64,000 nt of DNA from contig JAXLSU010000007.1 of NCBI GenBank assembly GCA_046330455.1, forward strand, positions 62,001-126,000, given 5' to 3'. The notes beneath the pieces are model-generated. The model was given only the letters and a program-made list of their open reading frames with translations. It searched no databases and was not told where the DNA came from. Positions 26,619-35,261 of the stretch are shown here, one piece after another. Each line of letters begins with the position of its first letter. The stretch's first letter is position 1. The position numbers and the translations under genes were made by a program. Origin of the DNA: CAVQXR01 sp046330455. GTDB lineage: Bacteria; Actinomycetota; Thermoleophilia; Gaiellales; Gaiellaceae.

Positions 26619-27086
26619 CTACTCCCAGGCGCTGAAGGGGTGCTTCGCGAGGTTCACGTTGTAGTAGCGCGGATCGTCTGTGACCTCCTCGCCGAGCCAT
26701 GCGGGGCGTGGAAACGGCTGATCCTCGCGCTCGAGCTCGACCTCGGCGACGACGAGCCCCGCGTTCTCGCCGAGGAACTCGTCCACCTCGAAGACGACGT
26801 CCCCGACCGGGATCCGGTGACGGCGCTTCTCGACGATCGGGCGCTCGGCCAGCGTGTCGAGAATCGCGCCGGCGTCCCCGGGTGGGATCTCGTACTCGTA
26901 CTCGGCGCGCGCGGCCCCCACCGATGTCCCCTTGATCGTGAGGTAGCCCGCCTCCGGCGTCAGGCGCACACGGACGGTTCGCTCCTCCACGCTCGACAGG
27001 TACCCCTGGCGGTAGAGCGCGCCCGGTGCGAGGGCTCGCCAGGCATTGCCGACGACGAGGAACTTCCGCTCGATCTCACGGCCCAC
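26619..27086 (-). CDS. CYTH domain protein
   Basis: A 155-residue single CYTH domain (triphosphate tunnel metalloenzyme). EIERKFLV is the ExExK signature; RVRLTPEAGYLTIKG, EYEYEIP and VFEVDEF carry the other charged tunnel residues. Members hydrolyse inorganic triphosphate or related substrates. It starts 21 nt after the stop of the molybdopterin oxidoreductase gene, so the two are likely one transcript. Ppk1 lies nearby on the opposite strand, which fits polyphosphate/PPPi metabolism (inference). Confidence 0.92.
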   Translation of the reverse strand: MGREIERKFLVVGNAWRALAPGALYRQGYLSSVEERTVRVRLTPEAGYLTIKGTSVGAARAEYEYEIPPGDAGAILDTLAERPIVEKRRHRIPVGDVVFEVDEFLGENAGLVVAEVELEREDQPFPRPAWLGEEVTDDPRYYNVNLAKHPFSAWE

Positions 27087-27107
27087 GGGGCGGGTGCGGC
27101 CCGGCCG

Positions 27108-29219
27108 CTAGCGTCCCGAGACGGCCGCGCCCGCGAGCATGGCCGCCTCGCGGCGGGCGTACACGGGCTCGATCTCGACGCGGTTGTCGTGGAACGTGGG
27201 AGCTCCGCCCATGTCGGCGTCACGGTCGGGGGTCGTCGCGTTCGCGTTCGTCCCGCCCTCGACGAGCTTCGGCCAGTGCGACTTGTGGAGGAAGGCGACG
27301 CCCGGCCGGGCCGCATCGTCGATCGTGACCTGACCGACGAACGCGCCGCGATCGTTGAAGATCCGGATCCCGTCGCCCTCCTCGAGCCCGCGGGCGGCCG
27401 CGTCGTCGGGGTGGACGTGCACCCGGATACCGCCCATCTTCCCACGGTGCCAGTCGATCGAGCCGAAGGTCGAGTTGAGGAAGAAGCGGCCCGCCGGCGC
27501 CATCAGCACGAGCGGGTAGCGGGCGGCGAGCTCCTCGTCCAGCACCTCGTGCGGCGGTACGAAGCCGACGAGCGGGTCCTGGCCGCGAGCCGCGAGCGTC
27601 TCCGACCAGAGCTCGACCTTGCCCGAGGGGGTCGGGAACCCGCCCTCCGCGAACGGCGCAACCCCGCGCGGGAAGCCGGCCGCGCGCATCCAGCCGCGCT
27701 CCCGCAGTGTCTCGAGCGTGATGCCGCGCTCCCGGCACGCGTCGGTGTCGAGGAGCTGCCTTGCGAGCTCGACGTCCGAGTCGAACAGCCTTGGGTGCTC
27801 GAGCGAGAGCGCGGCCGCGAGCCGCCGGAACACCTCCGTGTTCGGCAGGCACTCGCCCGGCGGCTCGATCGCCGGCTCGTTCCAGGCCACGTACATGTGC
27901 CCGTAGGCGCCGTACAGGTCTGCGTGCTCGGGCTGCATCGTCACCGGGAGGACGATGTCCGCAAAGTCGGTCGTGTCGGTGAGCCGCTGTTCGAGGACGA
28001 CGGTGAACAGGTCGTCGCGCGCGAGCCCGCGCCGGACGCGGTTCTGGTTCGGGTTGCTCGCCGCCGGGTTCGCGTTGAAGACGACGATCGCCGCAACGGG
28101 AGGATCAGCGAGCTCCGTCAGGGCATCTCCCAGCCGGGACATGTTCACCACGCGTCCCTTCGGAGCGGGCATGCCCGCCGGGGCGACGAGCTCGGAGTCG
28201 GCGTAGGGCATGTGGCCGCTCGTCATCGCGAGCGCGCCGCCGCCGACGTGGCGCCAATCTCCGGTCAGGGCCGGGATCGAGAGGATCGCTCGTACGGCCG
28301 CTCCCGCGCCGCCGTGTCGTTGCAGGCCGAGACCGACGCGAATTGCGGTCGGACGCGTCCCGGCGAGGCGGTGCCCGAGCCGTCGAACGACGTCCACGTC
28401 GAGCCCGCACACCTCGGCGGCGCGCTCGACCGGCCACTCGGCGAGACGCTCCTCGAGCTGGGGCCACCCGACCGTGTACCGGTCGAGGTAGTCGCGATCC
28501 TCGACGCCCTCGTCGAGCACCGCGCGCATGAGCCCGAGCGCGAGCGCCGCGTCGGTGCCGGGCAGGGGCGCGATGTGCTCGTCACAGCGCGCGGCCGACT
28601 CGGAGCGGAGCGGATCGATCGCGACGACGTGCGCTCCGCGCTCGCGTGCCTCGAGCAGGAACTTCCACTGGTGGACGTTCGCGTTCAGCGGGTTCATGCC
28701 CCAGAGCAGGACGAGCCTGGCGTGGACGAGGTCCTCCGGGTCGTAGCCGACCGACCCCCCGAGCGTCACCGCCGCGGCCGCGCTGGCCGCGCCCGAGCAG
28801 AGGTTCGTGAGCAGGCGGGAGGCGCCGAGGTGGCGGAAGAGGCGCGGGCCGAGCGACCAGCCCTGAATCCTGCCCATCGTTCCCGCGTAGAAGTAAGGGA
28901 GGAGCGACTCGGGGCCGTGGCGGTCGATCGCGCCCTGCAGTCCTTCGGCGACCTCGGCGAGCGCCTCGTCCCACGAGATCCGCTCGAAGCGGCCCTCGCC
29001 CTTGCGTCCGACCCTGCGCAGCGGATGCAGCAGGCGATCGGGGGCGTAGACGGCGTCGAGGTAGCGGTTGACCTTGCCACAGAGCGCGCCTGCCGTGAAC
29101 GGGTGGTCGCGGTCGCCGCGCAGCGCCACGGCTCGACCCTCGGCGTCGACATCGAGCTGCCACGCGCAGGTGTCCGGACAGTCGAGCGGGCAGAACCCAC
29201 GAACGCGCCGCACTCCCAT
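27108..29219 (-). CDS. molybdopterin oxidoreductase, DMSO reductase family
   Basis: A 703-residue Moco enzyme. The N-terminal [4Fe-4S] motif is CPLDCPDTCAW with the fourth Cys in ALCGKVNRY. Molybdopterin-binding segments include LLTNLCSGAAS, LLWGMNPLNANVHQW and ADIVLPVTMQPEHAD. The C-terminal molydopterin-binding beta barrel has RFFLNSTFGSI and VHPDDAAARGLEEGDGIRIFNDRG. There is no Tat signal, so it is cytosolic, like formate dehydrogenase/assimilatory enzymes. No FeS or membrane partner genes adjoin. A TACGTT -10 box (29231-29226) ends 6 nt before the ATG. Confidence 0.88.
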   Translation of the reverse strand: MGVRRVRGFCPLDCPDTCAWQLDVDAEGRAVALRGDRDHPFTAGALCGKVNRYLDAVYAPDRLLHPLRRVGRKGEGRFERISWDEALAEVAEGLQGAIDRHGPESLLPYFYAGTMGRIQGWSLGPRLFRHLGASRLLTNLCSGAASAAAAVTLGGSVGYDPEDLVHARLVLLWGMNPLNANVHQWKFLLEARERGAHVVAIDPLRSESAARCDEHIAPLPGTDAALALGLMRAVLDEGVEDRDYLDRYTVGWPQLEERLAEWPVERAAEVCGLDVDVVRRLGHRLAGTRPTAIRVGLGLQRHGGAGAAVRAILSIPALTGDWRHVGGGALAMTSGHMPYADSELVAPAGMPAPKGRVVNMSRLGDALTELADPPVAAIVVFNANPAASNPNQNRVRRGLARDDLFTVVLEQRLTDTTDFADIVLPVTMQPEHADLYGAYGHMYVAWNEPAIEPPGECLPNTEVFRRLAAALSLEHPRLFDSDVELARQLLDTDACRERGITLETLRERGWMRAAGFPRGVAPFAEGGFPTPSGKVELWSETLAARGQDPLVGFVPPHEVLDEELAARYPLVLMAPAGRFFLNSTFGSIDWHRGKMGGIRVHVHPDDAAARGLEEGDGIRIFNDRGAFVGQVTIDDAARPGVAFLHKSHWPKLVEGGTNANATTPDRDADMGGAPTFHDNRVEIEPVYARREAAMLAGAAVSGR

Positions 29220-29306
29220 CTGCAGAACGTATCACGAAGCCGGGTCGGGCTCCTGGCGCGGCTCCGCGACGGCGGTCAGCCGTTCGCCACACCCACACCT
29301 CTCGCC

Positions 29307-29312
29307 TACAAT
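29307..29312 (+). promoter_or_regulatory. -10 box of ppk1
   Basis: TACAAT, close to the housekeeping consensus, ends 10 nt before the ATG at 29323. The leader would be only a few nucleotides long. Confidence 0.5.
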
Positions 29313-29322
29313 CCCGTACGAG

Positions 29323-31419
29323 ATGGCGAAGGTCGAGACACGCGTACAGCCCGAGGCGAGGCTCCTGAACCGCGAGCTGTCGTGGCTCGACTTCAACGCC
29401 CGCGTGCTCGACCTCGTCGCAGATCCCGACGTGCCTCTGCTCGAGCGGGTGAAGTTCTGCTCGATCTTCTCGTCCAACCTCGACGAGTTCTTCATGGTCC
29501 GCGTGGCGGGCCTCACGCGTCAGGTCGCCGCCGGACTGCCCGTGCGCTCGCCGGACGGGCTCACCCCGCGGGAGGCGCTCTCCGCCATCCGCGAGCGTGT
29601 GCTCAAGCTCACGTCCAGGCAGTCGGCGCTCTGGGACAAGCAGCTGCTCCCCGCGCTCGCCGAGGCGGGCATCGCGTTCGGCAAGGTCACCGACTGCACC
29701 GCCGAGGAGCTGACGACGATCGAGAGCCTGTTCGAGCGCGAGATCTTCCCCGTGCTCACCCCGCTCGCCGTGGGCCCAGGCCAGCCGTTTCCCTACGTGT
29801 CGGGGCTCTCCCTGTCGATCGGGCTGTTCGTCCGCGACCCCGAGAGCGGCGAGGTGCGGTTCGCCCGCGTCAAGGTTCCCGAGGGCCTCCCCCGGTTCGT
29901 GAAGATCCACGACGAGCTCCTGATCTCGCTAGAGGCGCTGATCGAGCACTTCCTGTCGTGGCTGTTCCCCGGGATGGAGATCACCGAGCGGGCGCTCTTC
30001 CGCGTCACCCGCGACGCCGACTTCTCGGTCGACGACGAGGCCGACGACCTCCTCGAGGCGGTCGAGGTCGAGGTGCGGCGGCGGCGCTTCGGCGACGTCG
30101 TGCGCCTCGAGGTCTCCGAGGGGATGTCGCGGGCGATGCAGGCGCGCCTGATGGAGGGTCTCGAGGTCGGGCCCGAGCGGGTCTTTCCGATCAAGAGCAA
30201 GCTCGACCTGGCCGACCTGATCCAGATCGCGTCGTTCGACCGGCCCGAGCTGCGCGACCCGCCCTGGGCGCCGCTGACGAAGCCCGACCTCGCGGATGCG
30301 ACGGGGCCGGGAGAGATCTTCGACGTCATCCGCGACCACGACGTGCTCGTGCATCTTCCCTACGAGTCGTTCGCGACCTCGGTCGAGGCGTTGGTCCGCT
30401 CCGCCGCTCGCGATCCCCACGTGATCGGGATCAAGTCGACGGTCTACCGGACGAGCGAGGACTCGCCGGTCGTGCCGGCGCTGATCGAGGCCGCGGAGGA
30501 AGGGAAACAGAGCGCCTGCCTCGTCGAGCTGAAGGCGCGATTCGACGAGCACCGAAACATCGAGTGGGGCCGGGCTCTCGAGCAGGCGGGCGTCCATGTC
30601 GTCTACGGCTTCCCGAACCTGAAGATCCACTCGAAGCTCACGCTCGTCGTGAGGCGGGAAGGCAAGCAGCTACGTCGCTACGTGCACATCGGTACCGGCA
30701 ACTACCACGCGCGGACTGCGCGGCTCTACGAGGACTTCGGCATCTTCACCGCAGACGAGGAGATCGCCGCCGACGTCGCCGACCTCTTCAACCACCTCAC
30801 GGGGTTCGGTCGCCCGCAGCGGTTCCGCAAGCTCCTCGTGGCTCCGTTCAACCTGCGGAACCGCCTGATCGAGGAGATCCGGGGCGTCGCGACGGCGGCG
30901 GGAGGAGGCAAGCCCGCCCGGATCCGGCTGAAGCTGAACTCGCTGACCGACGAGGCGATCATCGACGAGCTGTACGCGGCGTCGCAGGCCGGCGCCGAGG
31001 TCGACGTGATCGCCCGCGGGATCTGCATGCTGCGTCCCGGCGTTTCCGGGCTGTCCGAGAGGATCCGCGTCCGCTCGATCGTCGGCCGGTTCCTCGAGCA
31101 CAGCCGTGTCTACGCGTTCGAGATCGGCGACGACACGAGGATCTACATGGGGAGCGCCGACCTGATGCCGCGGAATCTCGATCACCGGATCGAGGCCGTG
31201 GTGCCGATCGAGAGTCCGCGCGTGAAGCAGGAGCTGCTCTCCGTGTTCGACACGCTGCTCGCCGACAACACCCAGGCCTGGACGCTCGACTCGGACGGAC
31301 GCTGGGAGCGACTCCGCCCCGGCAAGGGTGAGCGCCAGCGCGGCACGCACGCCGTGTTGATGCGCCGTGCGCTTTCGCGGAGCCGTCGCTCCCGTAGCAC
31401 CGGCCGCCGCCGCGGCTAG
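29323..31419 (+). CDS. ppk1: polyphosphate kinase 1
   Basis: A 698-residue enzyme reversibly transferring the gamma-phosphate of ATP to polyphosphate. LLNRELSWLDFNARVL and SNLDEFFMVRVAG open the family. The autophosphorylated His lies in NLKIHSKLTLVVR, and the second active-site His in RFLEHSRVYAFEIGDD. HIGTGNYHARTARLYEDFG is the conserved core. ATG 29323 fits the family N-terminus; the upstream in-frame extension overlaps the divergent gene. The last 25 residues are an Arg/Ser-rich tail. Confidence 0.96.
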   Translation: MAKVETRVQPEARLLNRELSWLDFNARVLDLVADPDVPLLERVKFCSIFSSNLDEFFMVRVAGLTRQVAAGLPVRSPDGLTPREALSAIRERVLKLTSRQSALWDKQLLPALAEAGIAFGKVTDCTAEELTTIESLFEREIFPVLTPLAVGPGQPFPYVSGLSLSIGLFVRDPESGEVRFARVKVPEGLPRFVKIHDELLISLEALIEHFLSWLFPGMEITERALFRVTRDADFSVDDEADDLLEAVEVEVRRRRFGDVVRLEVSEGMSRAMQARLMEGLEVGPERVFPIKSKLDLADLIQIASFDRPELRDPPWAPLTKPDLADATGPGEIFDVIRDHDVLVHLPYESFATSVEALVRSAARDPHVIGIKSTVYRTSEDSPVVPALIEAAEEGKQSACLVELKARFDEHRNIEWGRALEQAGVHVVYGFPNLKIHSKLTLVVRREGKQLRRYVHIGTGNYHARTARLYEDFGIFTADEEIAADVADLFNHLTGFGRPQRFRKLLVAPFNLRNRLIEEIRGVATAAGGGKPARIRLKLNSLTDEAIIDELYAASQAGAEVDVIARGICMLRPGVSGLSERIRVRSIVGRFLEHSRVYAFEIGDDTRIYMGSADLMPRNLDHRIEAVVPIESPRVKQELLSVFDTLLADNTQAWTLDSDGRWERLRPGKGERQRGTHAVLMRRALSRSRRSRSTGRRRG

Positions 31420-31471
31420 CACGGCCACGGCCCGGCTCGGTAGGGTCGGCCGCGGCGAGGGGGTGCGGCGA

Positions 31472-31477
31472 TACGCT
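31472..31477 (+). promoter_or_regulatory. -10 box in front of a 12-codon leader ORF
   Basis: TACGCT ends 6 nt before the ATG at 31484, so a leaderless mRNA would begin with the short leader ORF rather than with the MttB-like gene. Confidence 0.5.
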
Positions 31478-31483
31478 GCGCCG

Positions 31484-31522
31484 ATGCTCGCACGGGTGAT
31501 CAGCGGAGCGCCTTCACCGTGA
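31484..31522 (+). CDS. 12-codon leader ORF overlapping the MttB-like start
   Basis: ATG at 31484 opens a frame encoding MLARVISGAPSP and ends at TGA 31520-31522. This TGA overlaps the GTG start (31519-31521) of the next gene as GTGA. With a -10 box 6 nt upstream of the ATG, the leader ORF would be translated first and feed ribosomes to the main gene. An alternative is that the two frames once formed one N-terminus, separated by an indel. Confidence 0.4.
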   Translation: MLARVISGAPSP

Positions 31523-32955
31523 TCCTCGGAGGGCCGGCGAGCGTGCTCGGCGAGGAGGGCGTGGGGGCCGTCCACGGCACGGCCATGCGGATCGTCTCCG
31601 AGATCGGCTGCGAGGTCCACGACGAGGCAGGGCTCGAGCTGCTGCGGGCGGCCGGGCAGCGCGTGGATGGGACTCGCGTCCGCGTCGATCCGGACTGGCT
31701 GCTCGAGTCCATCGCGTACGCGCCGTCGGAGTTCACGGTGTACGGCCGGGCGCCGGGCCGCGAGGTGACGATCGGGGGCGTGCATCCGCCGGTTCTGATG
31801 GCGTCGGGAGGCTCGCCGTTCTGCTCTGACCGCGAGCGAGGCCGGCGCGAGGGAACGATCGCAGACCACGACGAGCTCGTCCGGCTCTGCCACGCGAGCG
31901 GCATCCTCCACATGAACCAGGCGGGCGTCGTCGAGGCCCAGGATCTCGCGGCCGCATCGCGTCATCTGCGGATGGAGTACTCGTGCCTGCGCTTCAGCGA
32001 CCGCCCGTTCGCCGCCTACGGCGGCACCGGCGAGCGGGCGCGTGACGGGCTCGAGCTCGTCGCGCTCGCCCACGGAGGGCGGGAGCGGCTCGCGGAGCGT
32101 CCGGCCGTCGTCGGGATCGTCAACCCGAACAGCCCGCTCGTCTGGGACGGAGCCATGGTCGGGGCGCTCAGGGAGTGGGCGGCAGCCGGACAGCCCGTCG
32201 CCGTGACGCCGTTCCTGCTCGGCGGCGCCTCCTCGCCGGTGACGCTCGCGGGCGCGCTCGCCCAGCAGACCGCGGAGGCGCTGTTCGGCGTCGCACTCGC
32301 CCAGCTCGTCCGGCCGGGCGCTCCGTGCGCCTTCGGCTCGTTCACGACCCCGGTCGACATGCGCTCGGGTGGGCCAGCATTTGGCACGCCCGAGGCGGTG
32401 CTCGCGACGATCGCCGGTGGCGAGCTCGCGCGGCGCTACGGCCTGCCCTACCGGGGCGGGGGAGCGCTCTGCTCGGGCAACACGCTCGACGGCCAGGCGG
32501 CGAGCGAGTCGGCGATGACGCTCTGGGCGACGTTCCTGTCCGGGAGCCACGTCGTGCTCCACGCCGCCGGCTGGCTCGAGGGGGGACTGACGACGAGCTA
32601 CGAGAAGCTCGTGATCGACGTCGCCCTCCTGCGCTCGTTCGCCCGGATCGGCGACGGGATCGGCGTCTCCGAGGGGGAGCTCGCGCTCGCCGCGATCGCG
32701 GAGGAGGGGCCGGGCGGGATGTTCCTCGCCGCCGACCACACGGTCGAGCGCTTCCGCTCGCTCTGGATGAGCCCGCTGTTTCGCACGCAGGCCTACGTCA
32801 CCTGGCAGAAGCAGGGTTCCCCGCGCCAGGACGAGCTCGCGACCGGCGAGTGGCAGCGCCTGCTCGAGAGCTACGAGGACCCGGGCCTCGACCCGGAGCT
32901 CGATGCGGAGCTGCTCGCGTACATCGCACGGCGCGAGGAGGAGCTCGATGGTTGA
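31519..32955 (+). CDS. MttB-superfamily (trimethylamine methyltransferase family) protein
   Basis: A 478-residue TIM-barrel protein of the COG5598 family. GTAMRIVSEIGCEVHDEAGLELL is the usual N-terminal segment, and TPEAVLATIAGGELARRYGLPYR with GGALCSGNTLDGQAASES is the conserved core. The frame has no internal TAG, so it belongs to the non-pyrrolysine branch, whose characterised members demethylate quaternary amines such as glycine betaine or proline betaine through a corrinoid protein. No corrinoid protein gene is in the window. It is followed by a repeat cluster and the trimethylamine dehydrogenase-like gene. Confidence 0.85.
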   Translation: MILGGPASVLGEEGVGAVHGTAMRIVSEIGCEVHDEAGLELLRAAGQRVDGTRVRVDPDWLLESIAYAPSEFTVYGRAPGREVTIGGVHPPVLMASGGSPFCSDRERGRREGTIADHDELVRLCHASGILHMNQAGVVEAQDLAAASRHLRMEYSCLRFSDRPFAAYGGTGERARDGLELVALAHGGRERLAERPAVVGIVNPNSPLVWDGAMVGALREWAAAGQPVAVTPFLLGGASSPVTLAGALAQQTAEALFGVALAQLVRPGAPCAFGSFTTPVDMRSGGPAFGTPEAVLATIAGGELARRYGLPYRGGGALCSGNTLDGQAASESAMTLWATFLSGSHVVLHAAGWLEGGLTTSYEKLVIDVALLRSFARIGDGIGVSEGELALAAIAEEGPGGMFLAADHTVERFRSLWMSPLFRTQAYVTWQKQGSPRQDELATGEWQRLLESYEDPGLDPELDAELLAYIARREEELDG

Positions 32956-32961
32956 CGGACA

Positions 32962-33138
32962 GGGCCGGATGAGATCCGGCCCCTACAGGGCTCGGAGGCA
33001 GCGGGCGGGAGGCGTGGGCCGGGGCGGGGTCGCAGGGGTGGATCTCGTCCTGCCGCCGGCCGGACGGGGTTGTAGGGGCGGGATCTCATCCCGTCCGTGG
33101 TCGGGGTGTGGTTGTGGGGGCGGGATCTCATCCCGCCC
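32962..33138. repeat. cluster of four REP-like palindromes
   Basis: A reverse GGGCCGG-variant copy at 32962-32986, then forward copies at 33030-33053 (degenerate), 33073-33096 (CCCGTCC arm) and 33115-33138 (TGGGGG tail). The cluster fills the gap between the MttB-like and TMADH-like genes and ends 24 nt before the latter's ATG. Confidence 0.8.
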
Positions 33139-33162
33139 GGCTCCGGACATCGGTTGGGCCTG

Positions 33163-35226
33163 ATGCCGCGCGACCCGCGTCACGACATCCTCTTCGAGCC
33201 GGTGCGGATCGGCCCGAAGACGCTTCGCAACCGCTTCTACCAGACACCGCACTGCACCGGGTTCGGCGTCGCGAAGCCGCGCACCCAGGCGGCGTTCCGG
33301 GGCATGAAGGCCGAGGGCGGCTGGGCCGCCGTCAACACCGAGTACTGCTCGATCTCGCCGGAGAGCGACGACTCGCCGTACGTCTCTGCCCGGCTCTGGG
33401 ACGACGAGGACGCACGGGCCCTGTCGCTCATGGTCGACGAGGCCCACCGGCACGGCGCGCTCGCGGGCGCCCAGCTCTGGCACGGCGGCGTGCTGGCCGA
33501 GAACCGCGAGTCGCGGCTGCCGACGATCGCTCCCTCGCGCCTGCAGAGCCTGCTCGACCCCCTGATCGTGGCGCGGCCGATGACGCTCGCGGACATCCGG
33601 CGCGTCCAGGAGGAGTGGGCCGCGGCCGCCCGCCGCGCCCGCGGCGTCGGCTTCGACATCGTCTACGTCTACGGCGCCCACAACTACCTCGCCACCCAGT
33701 TCCTCTCGCCCCGGTTCAACCGTCGCACGGACGCCTACGGAGGCAGCTTCGAGAACCGGTGCCGGTTCTGGCTCGAGACGATCGAGCTCGTGCGTGAAGC
33801 GGTCGGCGACGCCTGTGCCGTCGCGGTCCGCATCGCCGCCGACGAGCTCGCACTCTCGGGGGTCGAGGCGGCCGAGGGGCGAGCGTTCATCGCTGCCGCC
33901 GACCAGCTCGTCGACCTCTGGGACCTCAGTGCCGGCGGGATCTGGGGCGACTCGCGCGTCGACGCCGCGGCTTCCCGCTTCGAGCGGCAGGGCTACCAGC
34001 TCGCCTACACGGACGAGCTACGCCGTGCCACCCGCAAGCCGGTCGTCGGCGTCGGACGCTTCACCGACCCGGATCTGATGGCCGAGATCGTCCGCTCCGG
34101 GCGGCTCGACGTGATCGGAGCCGCGCGGCCGTCGATCGCCGACCCGTTCCTGCCCCGCAAGATCGAGGAGGGCCGCTACGAGGAGATCCGCGAGTGCATC
34201 GGCTGCAATGCCTGCTACTCGCGCTCGGTGTTCGCAGGTCATCTCGGCTGCACGCAGAACGCGACCGCCGGCGAGGAGCACCGCCGCGGCTGGCATCCCG
34301 AGCGGTTCGACCGGGCCGAGCGAGCCGAGCGCGACGTCCTCGTCGTCGGCGCAGGGCCGTCCGGGCTCGAGTGCGCGCTCGTCGCCGCACGCCGCGGCTT
34401 CCGGCGCGTGCACGTGGTCGAAGCCGGCCCCGAGGTCGGCGGGCACCTGCGCTGGCTGACCCGCCTGCCGGGCCTCGGCGAGTGGGGGCGCGTCGTCGCC
34501 TGGAGGCGCGCGCAGCTCGAGCGGCTCCGGAACGTCACGGTCGTCCTCGGCGAGCGCCTCACGGCCGACGGGGTTCGGGCGTACGGCGCGGAGCTGGTCG
34601 TCGTCGCGACCGGAGCGGTCTGGTGCGAGGACGGCGCCGGCGGGATGGACGGGCGCACGATCCCGGGAGCCGACGCGACCCTCCCGTGGATCCTCACCCC
34701 GGAGCAGGTGATGGCGGGCAAGGCCGTCCCCGGTGAGCGGGTCGCGGTCGTCGACTACGACGGCTATCTGGTCGGAGCGGCGATCGCGGAGCACCTCGCG
34801 CTCGCCGGACACCGGGTCGAGATCGTCACCCCGTTCGATCGGGTCGCCCCGACCTGCGACGAGACGATCGAGGGCGAGCGGCTACGCCGGCGACTCCACG
34901 AGCGCGGGGTGCGCTCGAGCCGTAGCACGAGCGTGCTCCGGCTCGAGCACGGCGTGACACGGTGTGCGGGCGAGCACGGGGAGGAGCTCGAGCTGACGAC
35001 CGACGCCGTCGTCCTCGTCACGCGCCGACGCCCCGTGACGGCACTTCGCGACGAGCTCGCCTCCGATCCGGACGCGCTCGCGAGCGAGGGGATCGAGGGC
35101 GTGTACGAGGTCGGCGATGCGGTAACGCCGAGGCTCCTCGCCGACGCGATCTTCGACGGTCACCGGCTGGGACGGGAGCTCGACGGCCCCCGTCCCGAGC
35201 TGGCGCTGCCCTACCTGCGCGGGTAG
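33163..35226 (+). CDS. trimethylamine dehydrogenase-like flavoprotein
   Basis: A 687-residue protein closely following TMADH of methylotrophs. HDILFEPVRIGPKTLRNRFY opens it. PHCTGFG keeps the Cys that forms the 6-S-cysteinyl-FMN link in TMADH. NTEYCSISPESDD (bowl Tyr), VYGAHNYL (Tyr and His), DLWDLS (bowl Trp, Asp) and RRGWHPE (bowl Trp) preserve the TMA site. The [4Fe-4S] motif is CIGCNACYS with Cys in LGCTQN. The C-terminal half has an ADP-binding Rossmann fold (VVGAGPSGLE). The expected reaction is TMA to dimethylamine and formaldehyde. The ATG at 33163 matches the family N-terminus. No electron-transfer flavoprotein genes are in the window. Confidence 0.88.
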   Translation: MPRDPRHDILFEPVRIGPKTLRNRFYQTPHCTGFGVAKPRTQAAFRGMKAEGGWAAVNTEYCSISPESDDSPYVSARLWDDEDARALSLMVDEAHRHGALAGAQLWHGGVLAENRESRLPTIAPSRLQSLLDPLIVARPMTLADIRRVQEEWAAAARRARGVGFDIVYVYGAHNYLATQFLSPRFNRRTDAYGGSFENRCRFWLETIELVREAVGDACAVAVRIAADELALSGVEAAEGRAFIAAADQLVDLWDLSAGGIWGDSRVDAAASRFERQGYQLAYTDELRRATRKPVVGVGRFTDPDLMAEIVRSGRLDVIGAARPSIADPFLPRKIEEGRYEEIRECIGCNACYSRSVFAGHLGCTQNATAGEEHRRGWHPERFDRAERAERDVLVVGAGPSGLECALVAARRGFRRVHVVEAGPEVGGHLRWLTRLPGLGEWGRVVAWRRAQLERLRNVTVVLGERLTADGVRAYGAELVVVATGAVWCEDGAGGMDGRTIPGADATLPWILTPEQVMAGKAVPGERVAVVDYDGYLVGAAIAEHLALAGHRVEIVTPFDRVAPTCDETIEGERLRRRLHERGVRSSRSTSVLRLEHGVTRCAGEHGEELELTTDAVVLVTRRRPVTALRDELASDPDALASEGIEGVYEVGDAVTPRLLADAIFDGHRLGRELDGPRPELALPYLRG

Positions 35227-35236
35227 CGCCCGGAGA

Positions 35237-35261
35237 GCAGGGGCGGGATCTCATCCCGCCC
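35237..35261. repeat. REP-like palindrome containing the stop of the DadA-like gene
   Basis: A forward copy with GCAGGGG instead of TAGGGG, arms GGGCGGGAT and ATCCCGCCC. It lies 10 nt after the TMADH stop and overlaps the 3' end of the convergent oxidase: the TGA at 35253-35251 is read from the repeat loop. Confidence 0.85.

Noticed and set aside
26640..31331. A 1,563-codon plus-strand open frame spanning several genes
   Set aside because: It covers CYTH, molybdopterin oxidoreductase and ppk1, which have clear motifs in other frames; the product is low-complexity.
31519..32955. Pyrrolysine-containing MttB
   Set aside because: The frame has no in-frame TAG before its stop, so it belongs to the non-Pyl branch.
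33064..33140. CRISPR-like array of regular repeats
   Set aside because: Copies are in mixed orientation with irregular spacing of about 20-45 bp and are scattered genome-style; no cas genes.
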